DNA from: CAYWTX01 sp964461295
GTDB lineage: Bacteria > Planctomycetota > Phycisphaerae > SM23-33
DNA length: 6,768 nucleotides
Assembly (NCBI GenBank): GCA_964461295.1
Contig: CAYWTX010000456.1
Location: 1-6,768 of the forward strand
Reading direction: 5' to 3'
In this document: piece by piece, positions 1 to 6,707 of the stretch
Layout: each line of letters begins with the position of its first letter
Numbering within the stretch: the stretch's first letter is position 1
Program-made: the position numbers and the translations under genes
Notes under the pieces: model-generated
What the model was told of the DNA's origin: nothing
What the model saw: only the letters and a program-made list of their open reading frames with translations
Database searches by the model: none

Positions 1-194
1 CTTCACATTATTTCTCATATTACATGACTACGTTTTGCAGGCGGCAACAACCCGCAATCGCTGCATTCAGAGATGGTTATCGCGAAAACAGCCCCAAAAT
101 CGAAGGGAACTTCGGGTTAACTGAACCGTATTGGGGTTAGACCAATGGGGTCAACAACAGAATCGCCACTGTCCCCAGCAACCGAGGCACTGCG
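1..194 (+). promoter_or_regulatory. Non-coding leader upstream of the heparinase-like gene
   Basis: This stretch has no credible gene. Its first 120 bases are visibly richer in A and T than the rest of the window, as expected for a promoter-bearing intergenic region. I could not find a convincing -35/-10 pair: TTGCAG at 35-40 has no good -10 box at the right distance. Several short inverted repeats occur. GCAG (37-40) can pair with CTGC (61-64) around GCGG (41-44) and CCGC (52-55). CGAAG (101-105) pairs with CTTCG (110-114). GACC (140-143) pairs with GGTC (149-152), and this is mutually exclusive with TTGG (131-134) pairing with CCAA (142-145). A GAGG at 184-187 lies seven bases before the ATG at 195 and is a plausible ribosome binding site. 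Promoter function is inferred from position and composition only. Confidence 0.5.
101..114 (+). other. Small hairpin with GGAA tetraloop in the leader
   Basis: CGAAG and CTTCG form a perfect 5-bp stem closed by GGAA, a GNRA-type tetraloop, about 80 bases upstream of the first ATG. A T-G wobble could extend it by one pair. No T-run follows, so it is not a standard intrinsic terminator. It may be part of a structured 5' UTR or may be chance. Confidence 0.3.
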
Positions 195-3100
195 ATGGCA
201 CATCCGGCGGACGTCAAACGATGGATTGCGGCTCTGGTTGTCCTTGGCTGCGTCTTTGCGGCGGGCTGGGGCGTCCCAGCCGCGACGGCAGGCGAGCCCA
301 AGCACCCGTTCATGATGTGGACGGCCGAGGAGGCCGCCGGCCTGCGCAAGACGATCCAGACGCAGGACTGGGCCAAGGCCGCCTACGCCAGGGAGACCTC
401 CAACCTGGTGAAGTACGGCATCATGGGCGACCTGGCGGCCGGCGAGGCCGAGAAGAAGGCGCTGCTGGCCTCGCTCGAGGGGCGCGGGGGCGTCGGGGCC
501 GGGGCGGCCTATCAGTACGACGTTCTGTACGGCCTGCTGAGTGACGCGGAGCGCGCGGTTGTCCGGAAGGCCCTCACCGACGCCGTCGAGGCTGCCATCG
601 GCCGCATGGCCCAACAGAAGGGCTTCAACCGCTGGAACTGGCTGCCCAACCTGGGCTACGCCTGGTACTCGCGGATGCACGTGGCGGCGGCGGCAACCGG
701 CGACGAGCAACTCATCCGCAAGGTCTGGGCCGGGACTAACGGCTTCAAGTGGTATCTGGACGAATACCTCAGCGACCTGGGCTTCTACAACGAGGAATTC
801 TCCAAGATGTTCAACACGCCCCAGGGGCTGGTCCAGTGGTGCTGGGCGATGGAGCGTCTGGGTCTGGACGAGATCGGCTGGGGCTACCGCGGGCGGCAGG
901 GGGCGACGGTACGCGGGCACGTTGACAGCATCCTTCGGATCGGCATGCCGCGGGTGGACCTGGGCACGGACCGGTACTTCTTCCCGCGGCTGACGATCGG
1001 CGACACGCGGGGGGGCGGCCGGCCGGCACTGGGGTTCCAGCATCCCGTCGTGGCGCCCTTCGGCGACGGCCCGCAACGGTACGACTGGTACCTCGACCTG
1101 CTCGAGCACGCTCACGCGAAGTGGCCCGCCGCCGGGTACGGCTACTTCCTCGCCCAGGCCCGCCCCGCCGGCGACAAGGCCTACCCCATGCCGCTGCGGC
1201 TGGGCGTCCCGCCGATCGACCCCGCCGCCGTCAAGCCGCCCCCGGCGCCGTCGGGGGTGTATCCCGGCCGCGGATTGGTCGTCCTGCGGGCCGAAGAGAC
1301 GCCGGCGTATTGGGAATCGCCCGCACCGGCCGTCGGGATGCGCCTGGCCACCGCCTACGGGCACTTCGTCAGCGACAGCTTCTGCCTGACGGGCTTCTAC
1401 GCCTTCAACCGCCCGCTGCTGGTCAATCACGCCCACGCGACCAACTACACCGGGGTGGACCCGGGCTACTCCAACAGCGCCCGCAGCCATTCGATCGTCA
1501 TGGTGGATCGCGCCGAGCCGCGCACGCTCCTGGAGCCGGTGGACGTCCGGCACGAGTTCACCGCCCCGGTGAAGTTCGTGGCGGCCCGGGGCAGGGGCAT
1601 CTTCCCGGGCGTGGACCAGACACGGGCACTTATGCTTACTCGCGAGTACCTGCTGGATGTTTCGCACCTGGTGAGCGACCGCCCGCGCGATTACCTGTGG
1701 CAGATCCACGCGATCGGGCACTCCTGCCCCGACCGGGCCGACCAGTGGGCCGATTCGGCCGACCTGCCGGCGTCGCTGCCGGACCTGGGCAACGAGAAAT
1801 GCCTGGCCACCGACGGGACGTGGGCGGTGACCACGGTGCAGACCAGCGGCGGGGCGGACGAGCGTTTCAGCCGGCTGGGATCCCAGTGGTTCAAGGACCG
1901 CATCGGCGTTCGCACGACGATGCTGGGCGCGGCGGGCACGCGGGCCTACACCGCCTGGGCGCCGGTCGTCAGCGACGCCGGCGGACAGTGGCGCGGGCGA
2001 AGCCGGTTTGCCTACGGCCAGGATGAGCCAGCCGGCGCCGCTGTCGTGGCTACCCGCAGGGCTGCCACGACGACCTTCGCCGCGGTGCACGAGCCGTTCA
2101 GAACGACGCATCACATCCGGTCGGTGCGTCGGATCGCGCAGGACGACGCGGGCCTGGCCCTCGCCGTCGACGGCGAAGGCTTCACCGACTACCTGATGCT
2201 CCGTCTCGGCGACGCAGCCGGCGACCGTACCTGGGAGGCCTCCGCGGAGGAGGCCTTCCTCTTCGCCAACTACGCCTTCGTGCGGGCAACGGCGGCGCGC
2301 GTGGACGTCGAGGGCGACCTGCGGGGCATGAGGATCCCGGTCGGCAACGGCCATCCCACGCTCCACGTGCGCGGCAAGGAAACGCCGTGCCGGATCGCCG
2401 ACGGCTGGCTGACGATGGGGCAGGTCGCCAAGGCGTCCGCCCTCGCCGGGGATCGCCCGGGCGACACCGGCGAAGGGGGCGCCATCGCCGCACGCTGGCA
2501 GCAGCCGACCGGGCTGTGTCTGCCCGCCGGCGGAAAGGGCAAGACGACCCTCAAGCTCCGCAACAACACCAGGAGAGCCCTGGCCGGACCCAAGGACGCG
2601 GTGTCCATCGCCGGCAGCGGGAACCTGATCGTCACGCCTTCCCACGTGCGGGCAGGCGACTTCCTGAAGGACGGCCTGGCCCCCGGGGCCGAACTGGATG
2701 TCCCTGTGACCGTCGACGCATCCAAGGCGCCGCCCAACGAACTGCTGGAGGTCCGGGTGCGGCGATGCTGCCCCGACGGCCCGGCGGTCCAGTCAGCCGC
2801 CCTGAAGGTCGCCAACGGCGTGGCCGCCGAGCGGGTCCAACTCGCCTCCGACTTCTGCCAGACGATCTACGCGCCGCGCTACGTCGCCCGGTACTGGTAC
2901 ATGGACAGCGGGGCGGCCGCCGAACTGCTGGACGGGCAGGGCTACCGCCGGTCGGACAGTTCGGGGACCAGCTATCCCCGGTTTGTCCGCCAGGTCGCCG
3001 AGGGCGACCGGAAGGGCGCCCAACCGGTCAAGGTGCCGAAGTTCGCCTACTTCATTCCCATCCTGATCGACGCCGGTCCCGGCGAGCCGCGGCAACTCTA

Positions 3101-3635
3101 CGAGGGCGGCAAGCACGCCCACGGCACCCAGAGCGGCCTGGCCCAGTGGTTCACCGAGGACTGGATGCTCGTCCTGGACCGTACCGCCAAGCCCGGCGAA
3201 ACCGCCGCCTTCGACTGGTCCACCACCAGCGGACACAACAGCCTCGAGCGGACCATTCCCGGCCGAGACGCCGCCCTGGCGGCCGAGCGCATGCCCGGCA
3301 CCACCATCGTCATCGACGCCGACGGCAAGGCCCACAACCTTGTCGCCCGCGACAGGCGCGCTGCCTGGCCGGCCGGGGGCGTGACGGCGGTCTTCACGCG
3401 CCCCGACGGCTACGAGCTTGGCTCGGCCACGTTCTACCACGCCGGCTCCAAGGCGCAGGGCGGACATGTTTACCAGCCGGGCGACAAGCCGATGGGTTTC
3501 ACCTATTGCACGGAGGCGGAACTTGCGCCCCTGGTGAAGAAGTGGCTGGACAACACGCCCACCGGACAGGTGGACCCGCGCGACGCCGGGCGGTACAACG
3601 GCGCCTTCATGCCCGCGCCGGTGAGGCCGGAATAG
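195..3635 (+). CDS. Secreted heparinase II/III-like protein with long C-terminal extension
   Basis: This 1146-residue protein is probably exported and acts on, or binds, uronic-acid polysaccharide. The start is ATG at 195, preceded by GAGG at 184-187, and it gives a clean signal peptide: VKRW charged end, hydrophobic 11-27, and likely cleavage at ATA|GEP (32/33). A weak VLGC at 16-19 is a poor lipobox because the hydrophobic run continues after the Cys. Residues 40-340 are helix-rich, as in the alpha/alpha toroid of heparinase II/III-type lyases, with an opening WTAEEAAGLRKTI and an NW motif (148-149). Residues 355-700 resemble the family's beta-sandwich region: SHSIVMVD (431-438), LLDVSHLVSD (486-495), WQIH (502-505) and TFAAVHEPF (627-635). 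H432 and H505 are candidate active-site or metal ligands. Residues 771-858 look like an Ig-like segment. Residues 878-1146 are unrecognised. Typical family members are much shorter, at about 600-900 residues. The usual E-G-x-x-Y catalytic motif may be altered at FYNEEFSKMF (197-206). The fold is fairly sure and the substrate is unknown. Confidence 0.85.
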   Translation: MAHPADVKRWIAALVVLGCVFAAGWGVPAATAGEPKHPFMMWTAEEAAGLRKTIQTQDWAKAAYARETSNLVKYGIMGDLAAGEAEKKALLASLEGRGGVGAGAAYQYDVLYGLLSDAERAVVRKALTDAVEAAIGRMAQQKGFNRWNWLPNLGYAWYSRMHVAAAATGDEQLIRKVWAGTNGFKWYLDEYLSDLGFYNEEFSKMFNTPQGLVQWCWAMERLGLDEIGWGYRGRQGATVRGHVDSILRIGMPRVDLGTDRYFFPRLTIGDTRGGGRPALGFQHPVVAPFGDGPQRYDWYLDLLEHAHAKWPAAGYGYFLAQARPAGDKAYPMPLRLGVPPIDPAAVKPPPAPSGVYPGRGLVVLRAEETPAYWESPAPAVGMRLATAYGHFVSDSFCLTGFYAFNRPLLVNHAHATNYTGVDPGYSNSARSHSIVMVDRAEPRTLLEPVDVRHEFTAPVKFVAARGRGIFPGVDQTRALMLTREYLLDVSHLVSDRPRDYLWQIHAIGHSCPDRADQWADSADLPASLPDLGNEKCLATDGTWAVTTVQTSGGADERFSRLGSQWFKDRIGVRTTMLGAAGTRAYTAWAPVVSDAGGQWRGRSRFAYGQDEPAGAAVVATRRAATTTFAAVHEPFRTTHHIRSVRRIAQDDAGLALAVDGEGFTDYLMLRLGDAAGDRTWEASAEEAFLFANYAFVRATAARVDVEGDLRGMRIPVGNGHPTLHVRGKETPCRIADGWLTMGQVAKASALAGDRPGDTGEGGAIAARWQQPTGLCLPAGGKGKTTLKLRNNTRRALAGPKDAVSIAGSGNLIVTPSHVRAGDFLKDGLAPGAELDVPVTVDASKAPPNELLEVRVRRCCPDGPAVQSAALKVANGVAAERVQLASDFCQTIYAPRYVARYWYMDSGAAAELLDGQGYRRSDSSGTSYPRFVRQVAEGDRKGAQPVKVPKFAYFIPILIDAGPGEPRQLYEGGKHAHGTQSGLAQWFTEDWMLVLDRTAKPGETAAFDWSTTSGHNSLERTIPGRDAALAAERMPGTTIVIDADGKAHNLVARDRRAAWPAGGVTAVFTRPDGYELGSATFYHAGSKAQGGHVYQPGDKPMGFTYCTEAELAPLVKKWLDNTPTGQVDPRDAGRYNGAFMPAPVRPE
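2826..3632 (+). other. Unrecognised C-terminal region of the heparinase-like protein
   Basis: Residues 878-1146 of the first protein lie beyond the lyase-like and Ig-like parts and match no family I can name. The region is rich in aromatic residues: ARYWYMDSG (898-906), PKFAYFIPILIDAG (948-961), AQWFTEDWMLVLD (983-995) and AAFDWSTTSGHNS (1004-1016). It probably forms a compact beta-rich domain. It reads in the same frame with the same codon bias as the rest of the gene, so it is an integral part rather than a fused neighbour. Carbohydrate binding is one possibility given the aromatic content, but this is a guess. Confidence 0.5.
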
Positions 3636-3646
3636 GGCCTTGCCCA

Positions 3647-3663
3647 AACGTGGGTGACACGTT
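3647..3663 (+). other. Inverted repeat just after the first gene
   Basis: AACGTG (3647-3652) and CACGTT (3658-3663) form a perfect 6-bp stem with loop GGTGA, starting 12 bases after the TAG stop at 3633-3635. No T-run follows, so it is not a typical intrinsic terminator. It could be an RNA-processing or stabilising hairpin between two co-transcribed genes, or an operator-like site because the arms are related to ACGT. CCC (3643-3645) with GGG (3652-3654) is a weaker competing fold. Confidence 0.35.
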
Positions 3664-3669
3664 GAATCA

Positions 3670-3681
3670 GGCTGGAAAGCC
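3670..3681 (+). other. Small GGAA-loop hairpin before the second gene
   Basis: GGCT (3670-3673) pairs with AGCC (3678-3681) around a GGAA tetraloop, 25 bases before the start codon at 3707. It is only 4 bp. It is noted because the leader of the first gene also has a GGAA-capped stem (101-114). It may be chance. Confidence 0.2.
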
Positions 3682-3694
3682 CGGTTGGTCTGGG

Positions 3695-3701
3695 AAGGGA
3701 G
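3695..3701 (+). promoter_or_regulatory. Ribosome binding site that fixes the second gene's start
   Basis: AAGGGAG ends five bases before the ATG at 3707 and is a good Shine-Dalgarno match. The same frame stays open upstream to about 2387, inside the first gene. This site, together with the signal peptide that begins directly at 3707, shows the true start is here and not upstream. Confidence 0.75.
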
Positions 3702-3706
3702 CAGCC

Positions 3707-6295
3707 ATGAAGCGGGTGACAATGAACGGTTGTTGGGCGGCCTTGATTGCCGTGGGCCTGACGGCGGCCGGGACGGTTCCTGCGGCCGGGGCCGCCGGAC
3801 AGGTCGCCGGCAAGGGCCAGGCCGTCTCAGCCGATGAGGGGGGAATGTGGGAACTGGCGCTGGACAAGGCTGTCGCCGGGGGCAAGGCCCTCACGCTCCA
3901 CCTGGGAGTCTGCGGCGCCCGGATCGTCCAGTGCTGGGCGACCGTGGCCGGCGACAACATCGCGCACCCGGCGGACACGTCCGCCCTGACGCTGGTCGGC
4001 GCCCCGACCGACAAAGCTGAGGCCAGGCTCGCCGGGGAGGTGAAGGTGCCGATCAACTCGGTGACGCACGTGTACGCGGTCGACGTGGCCGCCAAGGGCA
4101 AGGACCTTGCCGGCTCCTTCACCGGCTCGTTCGGGGCCACGGACAGGGCCGAGGTCGGCGACCGGCTCACCGGCCAGGTGTCGGCCCGCGCAGCGGCCGG
4201 GGGCAATCTGGCGATCGAGATCGACCTGGGCAAGATCATGCGGGGCGGCAACAACATCCAGAGGGAGACTTCCATAAGCTTCTTCCGCAGGAACGGCGAG
4301 TTCTGCGACGCCAACATCGTCTCCGGGGCCGGCGAGAAGGGCTGGGGCGGGACGGTTGACTATCTTCACGTCGACTTCGCCAAGGACGCGGTGACGGGCA
4401 CGCTGTCGGCCCAGATCAGCACGAAGTGCCCCACCCGGCCGGGCCGCTATACCTTCAATCTGGAGGGGAAGGTCATCGGCACTGCCCTGCTGGGCACGGC
4501 CGTGGCCACGAACGAGGATTGGAGGTCGGCCAAGCATCGGTTCTGCGGCGCCGTAACGGCCGCCCCGGCGGGCAAGGTCAGCCCGGAAGACGCGGCGTAC
4601 ACGCTGGAACTGGACAACGCCATCGAGGGCGCTGAGGCACTCAAGGTCTACATGGAGCGAAAGGGCGGTACGTTCGGGCCGGCCGTCGCGATCAAGAGCG
4701 CGTACTCCCCCCACGAGGTGGACGCCGCCGGTCTGAAGCTCGAGGCCGGGCGGTTGAAGGGCGAAATCAAGCTGGCCGTCAACCCGCAGGGCTGGAACAG
4801 CGGCGACCGTCGTCCGGTGGCCTATGTCTACGCCATCGATGCGGCCGTCAAGGGCAACGCCATCGAGGGCACGTTCACCGGCCGAGCCGTGCCGATGCGG
4901 GTCGCCGGCGGCGCCGCGGGGCGGATCCGCCCCTGGCAGGAGGTGCGGCGGGCCAATGCCCTGGCCGGCGGGACAGACTACCCCGGCTGGCGCGGACCGC
5001 AGGCCAATGGGTCCAGCGTGGCGACGGGCCACACGCTGGTGGATTCGCTCCAGGACGCCCGAGTGGTCTGGAAGAGCGAGGACAAGACGCCCGACTCCTG
5101 GAACTGGGGCGGCCAGAAGGGCCCTGTCGGCGGCTACTCCAGTCCCGTGGTGGCCGGCGGGCGAGTCTACTTCTTCTACTTCCAGCCCAGCGGCGAGCTC
5201 CTCGATCTCCTGACCGTTGACAAGAAGAAGAATGCGCAGAAGCAGCCCTGGAAGGTGGACGCCGACGACGTGATGCTCTGCGTCGACGCCGCCACCGGCC
5301 GCACGCTCTGGAAGAGCGTCCTCAAGGACAAGGGCCTGAACGTCGGCATGGCCTCGGCGTTCATGACGCCGCGCGTGGCCGAGGGAAAGGTTTACGGCAT
5401 CGGTTCGGCCGGACGGGTGTACTGCCTGGATGCGGCCGGCGGCGGCCTGATCTGGGAATCGGACCTCGGCCCTCAGGCGGAGCGGGCGGAGAAAATCCGC
5501 CAGGAAGCCAAGAAGGAGGGCGGCGATAGGCCCCGGATGGGCATGGAGTTCTGCTCCTCGCCGGCCCTCGTCGACGGCGTGGTCGTCTGCAACGACAACG
5601 ACCAGGGCCTCATCGCCCTGGATGCCGCCACGGGCAAACGGCTCTGGGGGCCGATTGCCGACTGTATCTCGAAGACCTCCTCCCCCGTCGAGTGGAAGCA
5701 CGGGGCAAAGAGCTACATCCTGGCCGCATCGCACACGGCCGTGTGCGTCGAGCCCAGGACCGGCAGGACGATGTGGAAGCATCCGGAGGTGGCCAGCGAG
5801 GGCACGCCGGCCGTCAGCCCCGACTACATCGTCTGCGGCGGCGGGGGGTCCCGCAACAACCCGCGGATCACAAGGTCGATGGGCCTCAACTGCCATCGGA
5901 TCACCCCCCAGGGCGCCAAGACCGCCTGGAGCCTGGAGTACAACAACCACGTGACCAGTCCGCTGATCTACGATGGACACGTGTACGCGATCTCCGAGGA
6001 AGCCACGCTGTGCATCGAACTGGAAACAGGCAAAATCGCCGGCTCCTCGCAGTTCCCCGGCGTGCGGAGCTGCTCGTCCATGATCGCCTCCGACGGCCGA
6101 GTCTTCCGCGAGCACCTCTACCAGCAGGTTTACTGGTTCAAGGCCGACCCCAAGGACTTCCGCCAGCTTGGCGAGTACTGGCGCCCCCCGTCGCAGGCCG
6201 AATGCACCACGGCCGTCATCACGGACGGCCGGCTCTTCCTTCGCGGCAAGGACTGCCTGTACTGCTACGACCTGCGCGCGCCGTCGGCCAAGTGA
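3707..6295 (+). CDS. Secreted PQQ/BamB-type beta-propeller protein with three N-terminal modules
   Basis: This 862-residue exported protein starts at ATG 3707. The signal peptide has a KR end, hydrophobic residues 10-24 and likely cleavage at AGA|AG (29/30). Residues 48-142, 168-267 and 298-394 are three beta-rich modules, with the first and third clearly alike (YAVDVAAKGKDLAGSFTG against YAIDAAVKGNAIEGTFTG). Residues 424-856 are a PQQ-like propeller. It opens with YPGWRGPQANG (425-435) and has blade-end motifs VDAATGRTLW (526-535), LDAAGGGLIW (574-583), LDAATGKRLW (638-647), VEPRTGRTMW (681-690), IELETGK (770-776) and CYDL (853-856). I count about eight blades, with ARVVWK (451-456) a likely closing strand. 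Residues 591-613 form a charged, probably helical insertion. No quinoprotein dehydrogenase or haem motif (CxxCH) is seen, so an enzymatic PQQ role is unlikely. A binding or scaffold role at the cell envelope is inferred. It lies 71 bases after the lyase-like gene on the same strand and is probably co-transcribed with it. Confidence 0.88.
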   Translation: MKRVTMNGCWAALIAVGLTAAGTVPAAGAAGQVAGKGQAVSADEGGMWELALDKAVAGGKALTLHLGVCGARIVQCWATVAGDNIAHPADTSALTLVGAPTDKAEARLAGEVKVPINSVTHVYAVDVAAKGKDLAGSFTGSFGATDRAEVGDRLTGQVSARAAAGGNLAIEIDLGKIMRGGNNIQRETSISFFRRNGEFCDANIVSGAGEKGWGGTVDYLHVDFAKDAVTGTLSAQISTKCPTRPGRYTFNLEGKVIGTALLGTAVATNEDWRSAKHRFCGAVTAAPAGKVSPEDAAYTLELDNAIEGAEALKVYMERKGGTFGPAVAIKSAYSPHEVDAAGLKLEAGRLKGEIKLAVNPQGWNSGDRRPVAYVYAIDAAVKGNAIEGTFTGRAVPMRVAGGAAGRIRPWQEVRRANALAGGTDYPGWRGPQANGSSVATGHTLVDSLQDARVVWKSEDKTPDSWNWGGQKGPVGGYSSPVVAGGRVYFFYFQPSGELLDLLTVDKKKNAQKQPWKVDADDVMLCVDAATGRTLWKSVLKDKGLNVGMASAFMTPRVAEGKVYGIGSAGRVYCLDAAGGGLIWESDLGPQAERAEKIRQEAKKEGGDRPRMGMEFCSSPALVDGVVVCNDNDQGLIALDAATGKRLWGPIADCISKTSSPVEWKHGAKSYILAASHTAVCVEPRTGRTMWKHPEVASEGTPAVSPDYIVCGGGGSRNNPRITRSMGLNCHRITPQGAKTAWSLEYNNHVTSPLIYDGHVYAISEEATLCIELETGKIAGSSQFPGVRSCSSMIASDGRVFREHLYQQVYWFKADPKDFRQLGEYWRPPSQAECTTAVITDGRLFLRGKDCLYCYDLRAPSAK
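3848..4888 (+). other. Three related beta modules in the propeller protein
   Basis: The region codes for three successive modules of about 95-100 residues: 48-142, 168-267 and 298-394. Module 1 begins MWELALDKAVAGGKAL and module 3 begins AYTLELDNAIEGAEAL. Both end in a Y-A-(V/I)-D-x-A-x-K-G-x-x-(L/I)-x-G-(S/T)-F-T-G pattern. Module 2 is more diverged (LAIEIDLGKIMRGGNN at its start, FNLEGKVIGTALLGTAV at its end). Glycine-rich linkers separate them. The similarity points to internal duplication of a beta-sandwich-like domain. The family is not one I recognise. Confidence 0.6.
4976..6274 (+). other. PQQ-like beta-propeller domain
   Basis: Residues 424-856 hold the repeating pattern 'S-P-x-V-x-x-G-x-V-Y ... 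L-D-A-x-T-G-x-x-x-W' of PQQ/BamB-type propellers. Blades are recognisable at 475-536, 552-584, 615-647, 658-691, 698-741, 749-779, 787-820 and 833-856. Cysteine recurs at the same place in six blades: C525, C573, C680, C729, C769 and C853. Blade 5 is irregular because of a GGGGSRNNPR loop (711-720). Confidence 0.82.
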
Positions 6296-6297
6296 CT

Positions 6298-6315
6298 CGC
6301 GGCCGGATCGCCGCG
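6298..6315 (+). terminator. GC hairpin right after the second gene, possible terminator
   Basis: CGCGGC (6298-6303) and GCCGCG (6310-6315) form a perfect 6-bp stem with loop CGGATC, beginning three bases after the TGA stop (6293-6295). A C-rich stretch follows rather than a T-run, so it lacks the second half of an intrinsic terminator. Position makes an end-of-transcript or 3'-protecting role plausible. The 6316-6374 stretch after it holds no gene I can support. Confidence 0.35.
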
Positions 6316-6374
6316 CCCCCGGCGCCCTGACCGACCCGTCGGAGCAGGATATGCCTTCGACCAGGCGGGATGCG

Positions 6375-6486
6375 GCCTCCATCGCGTCGGCGGGCGGCCG
6401 GGGGACCGCAACGGGGAAGGCGTCGCCTTTGCGGGTTCCCAACGGAGCCGTGCCGTGTCGGCACGGTTGCCTCCGGACCGGTGACC
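6375..6486. repeat. Repeat unit 1, type A
   Basis: 112 bp. It contains the invariant hairpin at 6446-6468: CCGTGCCG (6448-6455), loop TGT, CGGCACGG (6459-6466), with flanking A-T and G-T pairs. AAGGC and GCCTT around GTC form a second small stem at 6418-6430. It ends in CTCCGGACCGGTGACC. Confidence 0.9.
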
Positions 6487-6596
6487 GGTTCCGTCGCGTC
6501 GGCGGGCGGGGGGGACCGCAATGGGGAAGGCGTCGCCTTTGCGGGTTCCCAACGGAGCCGTGCCGTGTCGGCACGGTTGCCTCCGGACCGGTGACC
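6487..6596. repeat. Repeat unit 2, type B
   Basis: 110 bp. The invariant hairpin lies at 6556-6578 (core 6558-6576). The G-rich stretch reads GGCGGGCGGGGGGG and has no CC interruption. CGGTTCC (6486-6492) can pair with GGGACCG (6512-6518) with one G-T wobble. Confidence 0.9.
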
Positions 6597-6707
6597 GCCT
6601 CCATCGCGTCCGCGGGCGGCCGGGGACCGCAACGGAAAAGACGTCGCCTTTGCGGGTTCCCAGCAGAGCCGTGCCGTGTCGGCACGGTTGCCTCCGGACC
6701 GGTGACC
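6597..6707. repeat. Repeat unit 3, type A, most diverged
   Basis: 111 bp. The invariant hairpin lies at 6667-6689 (core 6669-6687). It differs from unit 1 at several positions: TCCGCGGG for TCGGCGGG, GGAAAAGACG for GGGGAAGGCG, and CAGCAGAG for CAACGGAG. The second AAGGC/GCCTT stem is disrupted here, while the main hairpin is untouched. Confidence 0.9.

Noticed and set aside
240..251. Lipoprotein lipobox (VLGC, residues 16-19) in the first protein
   Set aside because: Leu at the -2 position is unfavourable and the hydrophobic segment continues after the Cys. A standard cleavage site follows at residue 32.
1121..2026. A 301-residue + strand frame inside the first gene
   Set aside because: It is a frame-shifted, Arg/Pro/Gly-rich reading of the lyase-like domain without motifs.
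117..2645. An 842-residue open frame on the - strand opposite the first gene
   Set aside because: It lies antisense to a gene with a signal peptide and family motifs. The translation is low-complexity in G, R, P, A and V with no recognisable motif, as expected from GC-rich codon bias.
2387..3706. Upstream in-frame extension of the second gene, overlapping the first
   Set aside because: The extension is arginine- and proline-rich out-of-frame translation of the first gene. The signal peptide and the AAGGGAG site place the start at 3707.
2793..3722. A 309-residue open frame on the - strand
   Set aside because: It is a shadow of the first gene's C-terminal part, without motifs or a plausible start context.
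3707..6295. PQQ-dependent alcohol or glucose dehydrogenase
   Set aside because: There is no haem-binding CxxCH and no recognisable quinoprotein active-site signature. The repeats fit the structural PQQ/BamB-like propeller instead.
3827..6685. A 952-residue open frame on the - strand spanning the second gene and the repeat array
   Set aside because: It is antisense to a clear propeller gene, and its N-terminal end reads through tandem repeats whose unit lengths are not all multiples of three. No domain is recognisable.
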